DNA of 64,000 bases from Dermatemys mawii (Eukaryota; Chordata; Testudines; Dermatemydidae). Position 1 is the first letter of the stretch. The number at the start of each line of letters is the position of its first letter. Under the pieces are notes generated by a model. The model was not told the DNA's origin. It saw only the letters and a program-made list of their open reading frames with translations, and did not search any database. This document shows positions 11,596 to 24,275 of this stretch, in pieces. Position numbers and translations under genes: made by a program. The stretch covers positions 16,456,764 to 16,520,763 of the forward strand of contig ML677334.1 in NCBI GenBank assembly GCA_007922305.1, written 5' to 3'.

Positions 11596-12397
11596 AAATT
11601 CAAGTTAATTAATAACGAAGAATAAATATTTTAGTTTGGCTACAATATTTTCCCATACCATGGAATGTGGGATCTTCCAGTGTCCTCCAGGGGATGGGAA
11701 ATGCAATATATTTACCATGATCATCATGCTTAATAATATGGGTTTATAGGTGAAAGAACCACAAAGAAAGATATCACTATCAGAGGAGAAAAGAATATAC
11801 TCATTACTTAGGGGGAAAAAATATCCCTGATACGGCACAGAATGGGAGAGTGCAAGGAAAAGAAGTAAGCAAATCCTTTTAAGTCCATTTTTTTCACTTC
11901 TCCTAGATAAACACATTGACTAAGGACAAAACACTTATTTCACACATTGTTCATGCTTTCAAAGTGTATTATGAAAACAAGCAAACAGAAAGCAGAGACA
12001 AAATGTTCTCAAATTAATGAGAAAAAGGTTATGTTCCAATGATGTACTTACCTGTAATAAGAGCACTAATATTAATTATAACTGTGATATTTGTGCACAG
12101 ATTATATGAAGCCCAGAATCTGGATTGTAAACAAGTGTTATTCTTTCTGTCATATATCCTCCTATTTAATCCTCTTTGTATCCATGTAGTAGCCTGCAAA
12201 GATGAGGTGTGTTAAATGGATAAAGTGACTGCAGCTTGAGATAATAAAGGGTGGAAGTACTATATGATGCCTCATTTGAGGCTTTCAAAGGTGCAATGTA
12301 CGATCTCAGTCTTTGTTGTGTGCAAAAATTGGAAAGTGAGATACTAGTGCTGCAATCTCCAGTTATATGTTATCAGCCTGTTTGTTGTTGGTGCTTG
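11596..12397. other. Non-coding sequence, nothing recognised
   Basis: A 103-codon minus-strand frame (11605-11916) has no recognisable motif and is AT-rich; I treat it as chance. Confidence 0.4.
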
Positions 12398-12475
12398 ATT
12401 TTCAGAGGATGCTGCACTGCAGCTCCTGCTGATTTCAGTTGGAGTTGTGGATGCTCAGGACCTCTGCAAATCAAA
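12398..12475. repeat. Palindromic MITE-like relic
   Basis: The left arm TTGATTTTCAGAGGATGCTG is the imperfect inverted complement of the right arm GGATGCTCAGGACCTCTGCA followed by AATCAAA. This makes a ~78-bp palindrome with no coding content. Confidence 0.6.
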
Positions 12476-12524
12476 GTAGAATAGTAGAATAATTGTTGTT
12501 AATTAATTTTAAGAGAGGAAGGCT

Positions 12525-12726
12525 CTGGAGAGCTGGAGTCAGTGTCAGCTATGCCACCAACTTTGTTTCACCTTGGGCAAGTCATTTCTCTCTGGACTTC
12601 AGTTCTCCACCTGTGAACTCTGGAAGATAACACTGCTTTTCTCCCAGTTTGTGTCCATTTAAATTGTAAGCTCTTGAGTCAGGGACTGTTTTGTGAGACC
12701 TAACCAAGCTATTGAAATACAGATAA
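12525..12726 (+). repeat. MIR-like SINE with L2-type tail
   Basis: Contains CACCTTGGGCAAGTCATTTC, CTCCACCTGTGAACTCTGG and the tail AATTGTAAGCTCTTGAGTCA followed by GGGACTG. It ends in AATACAGATAA, where a solo LTR was inserted: the terminal ATAA is the target duplication repeated after the LTR. Confidence 0.7.
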
Positions 12727-14180
12727 TGATGTAAGCAGTGTCAGGAATGAGATCTATTCTGACATCTGGTGGTGAATTATGGGAATTGCAGTGAGCAGTG
12801 GAAAATAACTTTGAGGCTGATCGATTTGCATAGGCACACCCACCACGCCTAGCCTGAGCTCACAGCAGCCCACATGGCCACTTCGGCTGATGTGGGAGCC
12901 CCAGTTTCTATGTTACTGGGGCAGGAATGATAAAGTGATGTTACCCTGATCGTGTGAATGAAGGACTATGGACATGTACTTGGCCCTTGTTATGATGGAG
13001 GGACTCGCCATCATCTAAGTAGCACTCACTGGTCAAGGACCATGCGCTTCAGAACGCTCTGAGATTGAGAGAGGCTATGGGTAGGTCTCTATACCTTTTG
13101 GTGAGGGACTTGTCTAAGGGCCCCCCAGGCCTATTGCACTGTGCCTCTCTCCACTGTGGAATGTTAGAGATAATTTTGATTCCCTTAGGAATCTAGGTGC
13201 AGCTTGCTAAGCTGAATTCACTTTGGGTCTGCTGGTGTACCTGTGCCAAGGTGCTGCCCCCCCCCCCCCAAGAGCTGAAATCACTTAAGAGCTGAAACCA
13301 CTGAGCACTGTGTTAAGTGGGGGCGGGCCTAAAGGCATGTTGGTGGCACCAAGCAATTTGGGCAGCTAGCAGAGCAAAGCAGCGGACTCAGCCGAGCGGT
13401 TCCTGGGTGCAGTTTGTGCGACTGGCAGCGGACTCAGCCGAGTGGTTCCTGGGTGCAGTTCGTGTGGCTGGCGGAGTGGCTGGCCTAGCAGAGCAGTCCG
13501 TGTGTCGACTAGCGGAGCCGTTTGTGCTGCTGACGGAGTGACTGGCACCGCAGAGCTGTCCGTGTGTCGGCTAGCAGGACGGCTAGCGGAGTGACTGGCG
13601 CTGCAGAGCAGTTCGAGTGTCGGTGAGCAGATCAGAGCAGATTGCAGTGAGGGCTGCAGCGGAACCCCACAGAGAGGCGGCGCAGTCGGCCTCGGACCAC
13701 GTAAGGTGCCCCGTGCCCTACCCTCCATTTCCACCCAGGCTGGGAGGTAAGACTCTGCCAATTGACTTTTGAACTCTGCACTGACCCAGAACAGAGACTC
13801 TTGGGCTGCTGGACTTTTGGGACTATTGAGTGACTTTTTGGGGTTGTGAAACTCAAGAGCCAAAGGGAAGACCACGGCCTATTTGCTGGGAGGGGGGCTT
13901 CTGGTTCATGGTTTGGTTTATTAACCTTGTTTGTGGTGTTTCCCCAATATAATGCCACATTGTTTCTCCCTGTTATTAAAAGGCTTTGGTACACACAGAC
14001 TCTGTGCTTGCGAGAGGGGAAGTATTGTCTCTTACAGACGCCCAGAGGGGTGGTATATGGTTGTCTCAGGTCATTGGGTGGGGGCTCGAGCCAGTTTTTG
14101 TATTGTGCTATTGGAATGAAACCCCTGGATACTGAACCCGGCCCTTGTTGCTGCCAACTCTGATGGGCAGAAGGGTTACA
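12727..14180 (+). mobile_element. Solo LTR, about 1.45 kb, with ATAA target duplication
   Basis: The element starts TGATGTAAGCAGTGTCAGG and ends GGCAGAAGGGTTACA, giving the TG...CA ends of an LTR. ATAA occurs immediately before (12723-12726) and after (14181-14184), a 4-bp target duplication. No internal gag or pol remains, so this is a recombined solo LTR. A run of 13 C lies at 13257-13269. GC-rich imperfect tandem repeats at about 13370-13620 (GCGGACTCAGCCGAG at 13382 and 13428) create a spurious 169-codon minus frame. ATTAAAAGGC near 13975 may be a polyadenylation signal variant. Ty3/gypsy versus retroviral origin cannot be decided from the LTR alone. Confidence 0.8.
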
Positions 14181-14184
14181 ATAA

Positions 14185-15247
14185 ATAGGCCTTATGTTTT
14201 ATTTAAAGGAATACAATATATTAATCAGTGAAAAGAAGGAGTCAGTCACTATTTTCTGAAGTATTTCCTGGAAGTAATTTGGCACCAGTCTTGGTGCCAT
14301 GAGAATGATATTACATCTTGGAGTGCACTTTAATTTGAGTTCTGAAAACAGCTGTGCCAAAAGTGATGAATTAATTGGGTGTCCGGGATAGACAAAAGGG
14401 AGAAGCAAAATAAGGATGAAAAGGAAATAATGTTTTATTTTTATATGCATTTCATCTCAAAGCATTCCTGTATTTACCCATGGACATTAATCTCCTTTCC
14501 CATTGTATTTTAGTACAAAAGGACAATATGTATGCATTCACAGTGCCATCTTCTGCACTGGAACAGGAGAAATAGAAAAAAATGTGTTAACTTCCCTGAA
14601 ACTGGCAAGCAAGGACATTTTCTTTTGGCTACTTTGTGGGCCAAATCCTGCCCCTATTGAAGTCAGTTCTCCATTGATTGTGGTGAGGATTGGGTACAAG
14701 ATGCAGATGTATATGCAAATACTTTTACTCAGTCTAAAGAGGGACTCAAAAGTGTGAATGCATGCAACTAACAGAGTACATATTCTGCCTTACGATTAAA
14801 GTATTTAGTTTTTCAAGGGGCAACAGCCAATCCATTGATCAGTGTTTCATTTTCACATTTCATTTTGATAGTGCTTTGCCCAGGAACTCACATTAGATGG
14901 CCTCATTCCAATGTAATGCTTAAATTAATTTCAAGTTCAGCAGCAGGATAACATGAAGGAAGCAGATTGTGCAATATATCCATTGCAGTAGAAGGCACAG
15001 CCAGGTTCATATCAATGTAGTGACTTGGTATCATTGATAACATATGTTCCACAAATATCATTTTACATTTAAGGACATCATTATTTAACATCTGGTTGGT
15101 TTGTTATGAATTATATGTACAGTTAAATGTGTTCAAGCTTATTTGCAAAAAGCAAATGTCCTGAACAAAATAGCCTTCCCTATTAAAGCTGAAAGTAGTG
15201 ATAGACTTGGAAAGCAGGATACACTAATATAGCTAATTTCACATGGT

Positions 15248-15296
<49 letters not shown>

Positions 15297-17348
15297 CACA
15301 ATTAACCCCATGATGAAGTATTGTACATATAATTAAGTTTTGTTGAATATTGATGGCGGGAAGATCAAATTTCTGACCTTAGAGGTGTTTTCTTTCCACA
15401 TACATAGCCTTCCAAGATCACCTCTTGTCATAGCATTTTGTAATGACATTTTTGGAGGTGTTCCTATGACAGTGAGTCTACAGAGCTACCTACAGGAAGT
15501 GAAAAAAGGAAAAATAAAATTGCTATCTATCATTTTTAATTGGGCAGAGTGGAAGCAAACTTTCAAAATAGTGAGATCTGGCTGATTATAATGGCAGTTG
15601 TGGCAAAATCCTTATATAATTCTGAATGTGTTCCCTTTATTATCAAGTGCTCTGCCAAACCTGATCTGAATAACTTGTGGGATCATGGTTCAGAAACTAA
15701 TTCACACTTATTATTTTCATGAGAGACAGAACAGACCATTTCACCCTTCAGTAGATGTATTTCAGATTAGTTGTAGAGCACATTCTAGTCTAAATCCCCA
15801 AATCTCTCACTAATAAACACTAAAAGATAAGTAATGTACCCAATATGTATGTTTCCACATTTAGCAGCTCCCTGCCATATTCTAAAAGAATTGGACCTGT
15901 TCCCAGAGTAATAGTATCAGTTCTACAGCGAGTAATTACTAGATAAAGCTGCTAATCCACCAGATACTTTCAAATAAAATACCTGAAAGCCATAACATTC
16001 CATTGACATCAGACCTGAAATCACTCTGATTTCTATTACCAATCTTGATTTGTATATATATAGATTTCTATGTACATAAAGTGCAGTATTATAAATAAAT
16101 TACCTTTCACCAGTTGTGTAAAGGTTAAATAGCAAAAATAGAACTTTTTTTTTGATAATAGCATTATATCTTTGGAAATAATTCTGACAAATAAAAATCC
16201 ATTAGTCTCCCCAAAATTGTAATGAGATCATGATTAATAAATGCCTCTCAAAGGTCTACATCAAAGTCAAGGCTTTTCTGTGATAAATGTAAACATGCAG
16301 ACCCTGCTTTGCCAAAGCTGTGTGTTTCAGTTACCAGGCTCCACTGATTGATCTGTTCATTACTCTGATAAATAATTTATCACCTGGAAGAGGACAATTC
16401 ATTATGCAGATAGTATGATTAAGTAACTATAACAGCCAAGCCTTTAAAAAATTAGCAGTGCTACTAGTGTCTTGGTGTTCATGTTTCTGGTGCAGAGCTT
16501 GGACCTGCAAGATAGCAATTAAATTAGTATAAAAACAGATTGTTCAGGATCCTTTATAAGCAGTGTCCTATGTGAGCTAACAATACTAACAATTTGATAG
16601 TGTTGAGGCCTGTTTAAGCCCTTTTAACTAAAATGCCTTGTCATTCACGAAGAGTTATATGTAGCCTTCTTTAGAATGTCCTAGAATTAGATGCAGTATA
16701 CCCTACTTTCAAAATTGAGGTCAAAGTAGGTTAGGTTTGCAAAGTCTGAACCTTTACACCACATCACTCTGTAACCCCTACAAGCACTGTGTTTCTACCA
16801 ACTCTTATCTCATTGGGCATAGCAGTAAATTGTGAATAAATCTAATGAAGGTCAGGCAGACTGTGTCATTTCTTGGACTACAAGAATAATCAATGAGGGA
16901 ATAGGTTTGTAATTTGTTATGCCAGGGAACTGCTTCTATCTGCTTTCAATTAAAAATAAAAAGGGAGAGGGAAACAGCCATTTGTATCCTGGCAACACTC
17001 GAAGAGATGGGGTGAATACCAGCACTGATCACTTTACCTCTTAGCTGGAATACCTAGAATAATTGTATATTGCTCTGGGATGATGGAGATTCCTTTTATA
17101 CACCTCAAACTGGGTGAAGGAGTCTCTGTTTTTAAATATAGACAGCAACCACAAACAAATATCTTTATAATTAAATGCATAAAATGTGACTAAGCAATCT
17201 GATTGTTCAGCAGTGCCACATATCACCCTCATGGCTGTGCAACTCACAAGCACTTTAACCATATTTTCCTTTCTCTCATCACACACTGGGAGAAAGGCAA
17301 CATTATATATTTTTTTTGTAACTTGTAAAGCTAACATATATACACTGG
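14185..17348. other. AT-rich non-coding stretch
   Basis: About 3.1 kb with a (TA) microsatellite at 15251-15292 and a CTATTGAAGTCAG relic of the palindromic family near 14654. The subregion 16180-16430 is free of recognised repeats and rich in homeodomain-type TAAT and ATTA words. No exon is evident. Confidence 0.4.
15251..15292. repeat. (TA)21 microsatellite
   Basis: A perfect TA dinucleotide run of 42 bp. Confidence 0.98.
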
Positions 17349-17539
17349 AGCCAGCGGTGCAGGCTGAAGGGACGTGCTGGTTGCCGCTTCCTGCAGCTCC
17401 CATTGGCCGGGAACAGTGATCCACAGCCACTGGGAGCTGCAGGCGACCATTCAAATGTAAACAAACAGTCTGGTGGCCCACCAGCAGATTACCATGATGG
17501 GTCACGTGTGGCTCACAAGCTACAGGTTGCCCACCACTG
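17349..17539. mobile_element. hAT MITE fragment, 3' end intact
   Basis: Ends in CTACAGGTTGCCCACCACTG, the inverted form of the hAT-type terminus CAGTGGTGGGCAACC. Upstream it has CAGCTCCCATTGGCCGGGAA and GGGAGCTGCAGGCGACCATT, the G/C-rich interior shared with other MITEs here. The opposite terminus is missing. Confidence 0.65.
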
Positions 17540-20500
17540 CACTAGAGCCTTTAGTAGTTTACTATAAGAGAGAATGGTCTGTAGAAGTATTCAGGACACC
17601 AGCTACTATGCTTCAACCCTATCTAGATCACTGATATACCCAGGGAATCTCTGGCGGTCTCTTTGGTGGCAAAGATATCACCTTGGAATATCTTGGAATA
17701 TCAGAATGTTCTCCATATAGCAGTCTAGTTTAGAATATGAGCTTTTTCTTCCACTATTTATGTACTGGATTCCTTAATAATGACTTTCTTGAACCAATAT
17801 GTCTATTATTCTTGTAATATAATGTCTTCCACACTGTAATAGAGTTCCTCAACTGGTATTTATAGATTGTATCATGTAATATCATGGATACTTTCATGAG
17901 TTTAAGGGAGTCTGTACCCATGGATCTCGTCTATGGAGTCAGAGAAAGGGTGAGTGCCACTTTCTCTTAAAGGGTGAGTGCCTGTGGCTTCTCTGTCACT
18001 ACTCTAGAACCTGATTCTAGAACCTGATGATCCTCCTTTGGCAGGGTAACTGAACTGTGGCCTGCTCCCCACCCAAAACTGTGGTTTAATCCAGACTAAA
18101 TTACTCCAGACTGAGTCTACAGTAACATATGTGACTTCCTTCCAGATGCCACGAAACTGCCTCCCACCACTGCTCCCGGAGACAGTGGCTCACAAAGAAA
18201 ATTCTAGTTGTGTGATTCTTCCAGGAGCCATACTGTTAATGGAAACAGAGTGCTCGAGTAGTCAGGTGGTAGTGCAGAGGCACAAGGCCTCCTTGGATAT
18301 CACAGGATCTATGGCTTTGTTTAGTGGACTGAACCCTGGTATTTTTGTGCAGTTCAGGGCAGCTCACCACCAGTAGAAGACTTCCAGAGAAGTAGTAACA
18401 TGGAGATTCAGGTTTTGCCCATTCCTCTTTCAAATCCTTAGTGTTTAGGCCCTGATATGGAAACTGGTCCCATGAAAATGGACCCCTAAGTCTATGTGGA
18501 TCCCCACTAAAATCATGGAGCTTCATCTAGGCTCAAACACCTATGAAGCACCATAGCAATAGTTGTTTCATCTGTTTAAAGATACAATACTTTACCCCTT
18601 ATTCACAGTAAGCAGTACTTAAATAAATAAGGATTGCAGAATCAGGGCCCATGTTGTCAAGCACATTTGGGATCCTATAGGAGGAAAAGTACAACAGACA
18701 TACAGGTTAATTTGTTGTATACTGAAGATAAACTTGATTAAAAAATAGTAGTAAAAAATGTTATTTTTAAATACTGTTGTATTACATATCATTACATTTT
18801 CTCCCTAGTGCATTATAATACATTTATTAATGAAACCAGTTAAAAATGTTCCCATTACTATGAAACATTTCAGGATGTGCAGTCATAAAATAAAAATGTG
18901 CTTGCAAGAGATATACTGTATCAGCAATATACATCCTCTAGAATGTGTTTATTCCCATTTGCTATTCCTTTCTTATTGAACTGAAGAAGTGGATGTGACC
19001 ATGGAAGGAACAGAACAAATTAAAGTCTAAACAAAGGTTTCCTCCAAATAGCTTATAGTGCAAGCAATAACCAACAAGAAATGGGATACAGCTGATAAGC
19101 AGAACGCAAACTTTATTGATTTTTTTCCCCCAATTAGGTTAGGTAGATTCTGTTCATCTACTCGCTTAAATGGATATGAATGTGAACTCTCGAAGGTATT
19201 CTTAACAAGTTTTCAGTAAAAGTGTTTCCATATCACTGCACTAACAGGGATTGGAGGCTGTTGACAGCTGTAGGCATATAAAATTAAATAAAAGATTATC
19301 AATGTATTTTTTTTAAAAAAAAACAACCTTTTCCTCCAAAATAGAACTCTTCAAAAAACAAAAAACAAACAAAAAAACCCCAAACAGGGCTCTCAGAGTC
19401 CAAAGGGACAGGATTCATTCTCATTTTTCAGAACCTCACATTCATGAGAGTTTTGATTGTTAAAAGTTATTTTGTTTTAGAGCGATCGATCTAGCTACAG
19501 TATCTCTCTTGTACTTTGGGCTTTTGAATATCTGTGTTGTCACATAAGTGATTTAGGAAAAATGTGAATTATAATGAAAGTCCATTACTAGCTGTTTGGT
19601 GGGCGATGGAATGAGTTTGCGGTCCCAACCCACTTCCAAATAGACCATTATCCATATCACAGAAACCACAATCAGTTAGAACCCTGGTTGATGATGTAAG
19701 AGACAACAGACTGAGGGCCTGATACTGCAAGGTGCTACAATGAGAGTTGAAGATGCTGAACTCTTTATAGGATCCTTTCCTTAATCGGCATTGGCTTAGA
19801 GATACACTCATACTACTTTTTAGACTCCAGAACAAGATTAATGTATATACAACATAAGAGAGTGTTTGCATTTCTGATTACTCGTGCTATCAACACACTT
19901 GTCTTCTGGCTTTGAGGAAAAAAATAAAATAAAAGATGGTCTCCAGGAATGTCAATCCAGTACCATTCGCAATCACTGAAATTATTCACAAATTAAAAAT
20001 GTGAATTTGCTATTTCAGCATTAAGAATCACGTGTGTTTTTTGCCTATTCAACAAAATGTAAGTGACCAGATCATGTTCTCAGTTACACAGGTGTAAACA
20101 GAAAATAACTTCATTGAGTCACTCCAGACTGACACAATTGTAACTAAGAGCAAAATGTTACCTAGCAGGGAGTTGCCCCACTGGCACAGGAGAGAGATTG
20201 ATGGTCCGGAGGATAGAAATTGGTAGGTCACTAAGTGCTTGGTGTAATGAAGCAAACAGTTGTTGGGGAGGGGACTGACTCTTTGGAGCCCCTCTGATTC
20301 AGGATATTAGGAAGATAGTAAAATTAGTGAGGCAGTGGAAAGGTCCTTGTCTGGGGCTGAGATGAGATGAAAAGGCTCCTACACTGAAAACTGATAAGTG
20401 CTGGGGAAATGAAAAAGGCAACTGTTTAGATATAGGAGCTTTTCTGAGAAACATTGATGTATCTGGAACATACAAGAATTCTTGCTGGTGTAATTAAATT

Positions 20501-20900
20501 CCTGGAGGGCTGCAGCAGGAGACAAGGCAGGTTGTTTTTTAAATTGTACCCAACCCTGGGCATTCCCTTGGGTAAGGGCAACTTCAACCCCCAACTGAGG
20601 CAACATAGAAAGGAAAAGAAATATATAAAGGTTAAGCTGAATGGGTTTGTGGCCTGACTGTTCTGGGCCCCCTCAGTTATCCATTTCATCTACTTTTGGG
20701 GATGCACGGGCAACTTATGGGTTCCTCAACCAAGGGGAAGTAATGGGTGTATTGCACCACCATAATTCTATTCCAGGCAGAATCTGCGCTGATGGGATTC
20801 CTCCACTAGCATTGAATATGGACCATTAAGTTTTTATTATTATCTTTCCCTTGCTCATTACTTCACTGCCCTACCTTTTATACACACAGATCGATCTAAT
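17540..20900. other. AT-rich non-coding stretch
   Basis: About 3.4 kb with no recognised gene. The A-rich low-complexity patch 19310-19380 is visible. A half-palindrome relic lies at about 18595-18648 (CCCTTATTCACAGTAAGCAG to GATTGCAGAATCAGGGCCC). Open frames up to 100 codons have no recognisable motif. Confidence 0.4.
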
Positions 20901-21009
20901 CCAACGTTGGCTCAAACCACCACTTCCTTAGTCCATGTTTCATTTTTTATAGCATTTACTTACACTGCCTTTGACATCTGTTTTGTTCAAAGAATGCTGA
21001 AGGTTGCAA

Positions 21010-21283
21010 CCATGAGGCTGGCCAATGGGAACTGCAGAGCCAGCACTCGAGGAAGGGGCAGCACATGGAGCTTTCCTGATCGCCCTGTGCCTAGAGGCCT
21101 CAGGGACATGCCAGCTGATTCCGGGAGCTGTTCGGAGCCGGAGCAGGCAGGGAGCCTGCCTTAGCCCCACTGTACCGCCGACCAGACATTTTTATGGCCT
21201 GGTCAGTGGTGCTGACTGGAGCTGCCAGTGTCCCTTTTCAAGCAGGAGTTCCAGCTGAAAACCAGACACCTGGCAACCCTAGA
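21010..21283. mobile_element. GC-rich non-autonomous DNA transposon fragment
   Basis: A GC-rich block ending GAAAACCAGACACCTGGCAA followed by CCCTAG, with GGCCTGGTCAGTGGTGCTGA and GTTCCAGCTGAAAACCAGAC inside. I recall this interior and the GCAACCCTA end from a common turtle repeat, but the left terminus is not clear. The overlapping 60-85-codon frames on both strands are products of base composition. Confidence 0.5.
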
Positions 21284-21689
21284 AGCAGGGAAGATGGGGG
21301 TGATAGTTCTACACCACACGAGGATTCCCCTACACCAGGGAAAGTGAACCATCTGTTTTGCATCACCAGAGAAGTGTAAAGCAACCATAGCAAAATTAAG
21401 AAGCTGGGCCTTTAAATATCAATAAAAAGATATATGGGGTGAGATCCTCAGCTTGTGTAAATTGGTGCAGGTGTTTTGAAGTCCATGGTACAATACAACT
21501 TACATCAGCTTAAGGTGTGTTTACTTTTTCTTTTCTGGCAGTGTTGTTTTTTTAGGCTGCCTACATGAAGCATATTTCTGCATGCTTCTTTCAATTAATT
21601 TTGAAGGTGGGAACATATTTTTACACCAGCTTTGCCTCTCAAATGCAAAAAGAGAAACCAGCCCTTTTTTTTTTTTTTTAGCTGTTTGT

Positions 21690-21960
21690 TGAGCAAGGCC
21701 AGCCTCATGGGTGGGAGACATGGACAACTGCCCAGGGTGCTACTGTTAGTGGAGTGAGGTGGCAGGCTTGGGGAGTGCGGCTGTGAAAGTGAGCTTGGGG
21801 CAGTTGGTTGGGTGGGGGTACGAATCAAGGCACAGGGGTGATAGAGGTTGACTGTGGAGCCTGGAGAGGCAGCAAGGCCAGGATCAATGAGGGAGGGGTG
21901 GAGGGGGCCCCCAGGGAGGCAGCAGGGCCCAGGGACACCATATTAAAAATTCACTCAGGA
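21690..21960. other. G-rich patch of probable repeat origin
   Basis: Strand-asymmetric, G-rich sequence (for example GGGAGGGGTGGAGGGGGCCC) preceded by a run of T at 21664-21680. It is probably a decayed GC-rich repeat, but no boundaries were found. Confidence 0.35.
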
Positions 21961-22212
21961 CGCCAGTTAATCTAAGGCCAGACCTATTGTCAAGGCCCCT
22001 GGACAGTACGAATATATACAATCTGCTGTTGCAACGGCTTAGTGCAGCAGTTTTCAAACTGTGGGTCAGGGCCCCAAAGTGGGTTGTGACCCCATTTTAA
22101 TGGGGTCGCCAGTGCTGGCTTAGACTTGCAGGGGCCAGGGGCTGAAGCTGCAGCCTGAGCTCCACTGTTTGGGGCCGAAGCCTGAAGGCTTCAGCCCTGG
22201 GCAGTGGGGCTC

Positions 22213-22337
22213 TAGGGTGCCCAGACAGCAAAATGTGAAAAATCAGGACAGGAAGTGGGAGGTAATAGAAGCCTCTATAAGAAAAAGACCCCCAAATGGG
22301 GACTGTCCCTATAAAATGAGGACATCTGGTCACCCTA
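22213..22337. mobile_element. Short TA-flanked MITE nested in the hAT MITE
   Basis: TAGGGTGCCCAGACAGC at the left and CATCTGGTCACCCTA at the right are inverted copies (GGGTGNCCAGA). TA on both sides fits the Tc1/mariner type of target, which is an inference. It interrupts the interior of the surrounding hAT MITE. Confidence 0.7.
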
Positions 22338-22478
22338 GACTCAGGTTACAGGCCCCCTGCCTGGGGATGAAGCCCTCGGGCTTTAGTTTTCCTCCCCTCC
22401 AACCCAGAGCAGCAAAGCTCTGGCAGGCTCAGGCTTCCGTCCCCCCTCCTGGGTCACATAATAATTTTTGTTCTTGGG

Positions 22479-22503
22479 GTGTGTGTGTGTGTGTGTGTGT
22501 GTG
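22479..22503. repeat. (GT)n microsatellite
   Basis: An uninterrupted GT run of about 25 bp just before the right end of the hAT MITE. Confidence 0.95.
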
Positions 22504-22533
22504 CAATGAAGTTTGAGAACTCCTGCCATAGTG

Positions 22534-23382
22534 AAAAAGGAACATTTTTGTCTTCAGTATAATTTTTACCTAGCTTGTGAGGAAATGAATGCAAAGAGAT
22601 TGGAGTGTAACTACTGTTGGTCTTCCATCTCAGACATACTCGTTCTCATCACCTTAACAGTTCACTTTTTCAGAGGCACTAATAATATCCAGAGAGTGTC
22701 TATTATAATGAAAAAAGTTATCAAGGTATTTAGCTTTGCAAATGCTTTTATTTGCTGTATTATAATTATGCTCATAAGTGGAATGCACCCTAATTATATT
22801 TACATCACCAGCCACTTCTACTGAATGAGAAACCATGGAAGTCACTTCACCACAACTGCCTGATATTGTGGCCATTTCAGACATCTAGCACTGCACTATT
22901 AGAGAGATCACAGAGTTGTAGAGCTTTTAAAGGACCTGTTATCATTATATGGCTGAGGACTGGGGTGGTGTGATGTGATTGGATTTAGAGAGAGTTTTGT
23001 GTTGTTGTGGCTCTGAAGAGCATAGAGCTTTAAACACTGTCTGTTTTTCCAGACAGCAAAAATTGCAAACCCGAAAGGCTTCAAGCACACCAGGAGTTTG
23101 ATCCCTCATTGCAAATAGGATAGCCTGTCATTAGCTGCCTGGCATTTTTGAAGTGATAAAATAAACACTAAGAATGCATAAAACAACCGTTTCTAAACTG
23201 CTTTTCATTTTTTTCCTGATTGTATGGATTTTAATATACTAAAAATATCCTCCTCTCCAAGGAAAATGACAGCTATGCTATGCGGGAAGACACTACTGTC
23301 TTTCTCAGCTACAATTATGTATGATTTTCCCCACTGTCAAATGTCTGACTTGAAAGATGTTTCAGGCTCTTTTGTCCTTATT
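22534..23382. other. Non-coding sequence, nothing recognised
   Basis: Chance frames only, including a 103-codon plus frame at 22513-22824 that begins inside the hAT terminus and has no recognisable motif. Confidence 0.4.
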
Positions 23383-23484
23383 CAGGAAAGCTCTTAAGCA
23401 TGTAGTAAACTTTGTGTCAGTCAACTAAATTTAAGCACATGCTTAAAGTACAACGCATTCTTAATTGCTTTCCTGAATCAGGAC
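23383..23484. repeat. Palindromic MITE-like relic
   Basis: TTCAGGAAAGCTCTTAAGCA at the left pairs with TTAATTGCTTTCCTGAATCA at the right, and AGCACATGCTTAAAG lies internally. It is the same kind of palindrome as 32668-32752. Confidence 0.65.
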
Positions 23485-24275
23485 CTTTAAAAGCATGACT
23501 GTTAGCCATTTTCACTCAAAACAAACTGAAGAAAGAAACTTAGGATAGTATCTTAATTTAGGGTCACAAGTTCCAAGGAACTTAGGTTAGTGGAATTATC
23601 TCTGAATGTATTAAAACAGCTCTACAATTAGCTTGGTTTTTACTAGCAATGCTGTCATAAGCCAGATTCAGCCCTCATGCAACTTCATTCAAGCAAAAGG
23701 AGTTGCTACTTATACTAGGTCTGAATTTGGGACAAACCAACACCCTTCTCTATGGCACCCTATGAGACACCCTTTGCACCAGAACTGGTATGGTACAGCT
23801 AGAGCAGGAGGGGATCATACAAAGGATGTGTAACCTTGATATGTATAGAGCCCCACTCCATGCAAGTTCCTTATTTTTTCTTCACAATGTGATGCAATTG
23901 AGATAATGGAAGCTATTAACTATGGCACAAAGAGTTAGACATTTCCATAGGTATGATTACTTTGGCTCCTGGTATTATTGCGCAATCAAGGTAACTTTTA
24001 TCTCTCAAGATCAGTATGTTGCTTGCCTGCCATGAGTGAGCTTATTTTTTTTTCCATATTTTAGTTAGTCTCCATTGTTTGTTTGAAAGCATGATTCCCT
24101 GATGGTCTGCTTTTGCAAAACATTTTTCAAGAGAACTATTGTAGTTCACAAGTTCCTTCTCCTATTCCTAGACCAGCAGGATATGGTGAAGAAAGAATGT
24201 CTAGCAATCCCTGCCCCAACTCAAATACAGTAACTGTATTCTTGATAAATCAAATCTGGTCATCTCTGGAAGGAA
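23485..24275. other. Non-coding sequence, nothing recognised
   Basis: No repeat ends or coding content seen. Confidence 0.45.

Larger units (their letters stand above)
22045..22525. mobile_element. hAT MITE with 8-bp target duplication
   Basis: The left terminus CAGCAGTTTTCAAACTGTGG and the reverse complement of the right terminus (CAGGAGTTCTCAAACTTC) match, which is a hAT-type end. The flanks GCTTAGTG (22037-22044) and CCATAGTG (22526-22533) agree at 6 of 8 bases, as expected for an old 8-bp target duplication. A second transposon and a (GT)n run lie inside it. Confidence 0.8.

Noticed and set aside
13366..13875. 169-codon minus-strand frame
   Set aside because: It falls within the tandem-repeat part of the solo LTR, antisense to it, and reads as low-complexity Ala/Ser/Pro/Leu sequence.
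22441..22516. Peptide ending in a Val/Cys alternation (115-codon frame)
   Set aside because: It is a translation of the (GT)n microsatellite and MITE interior.
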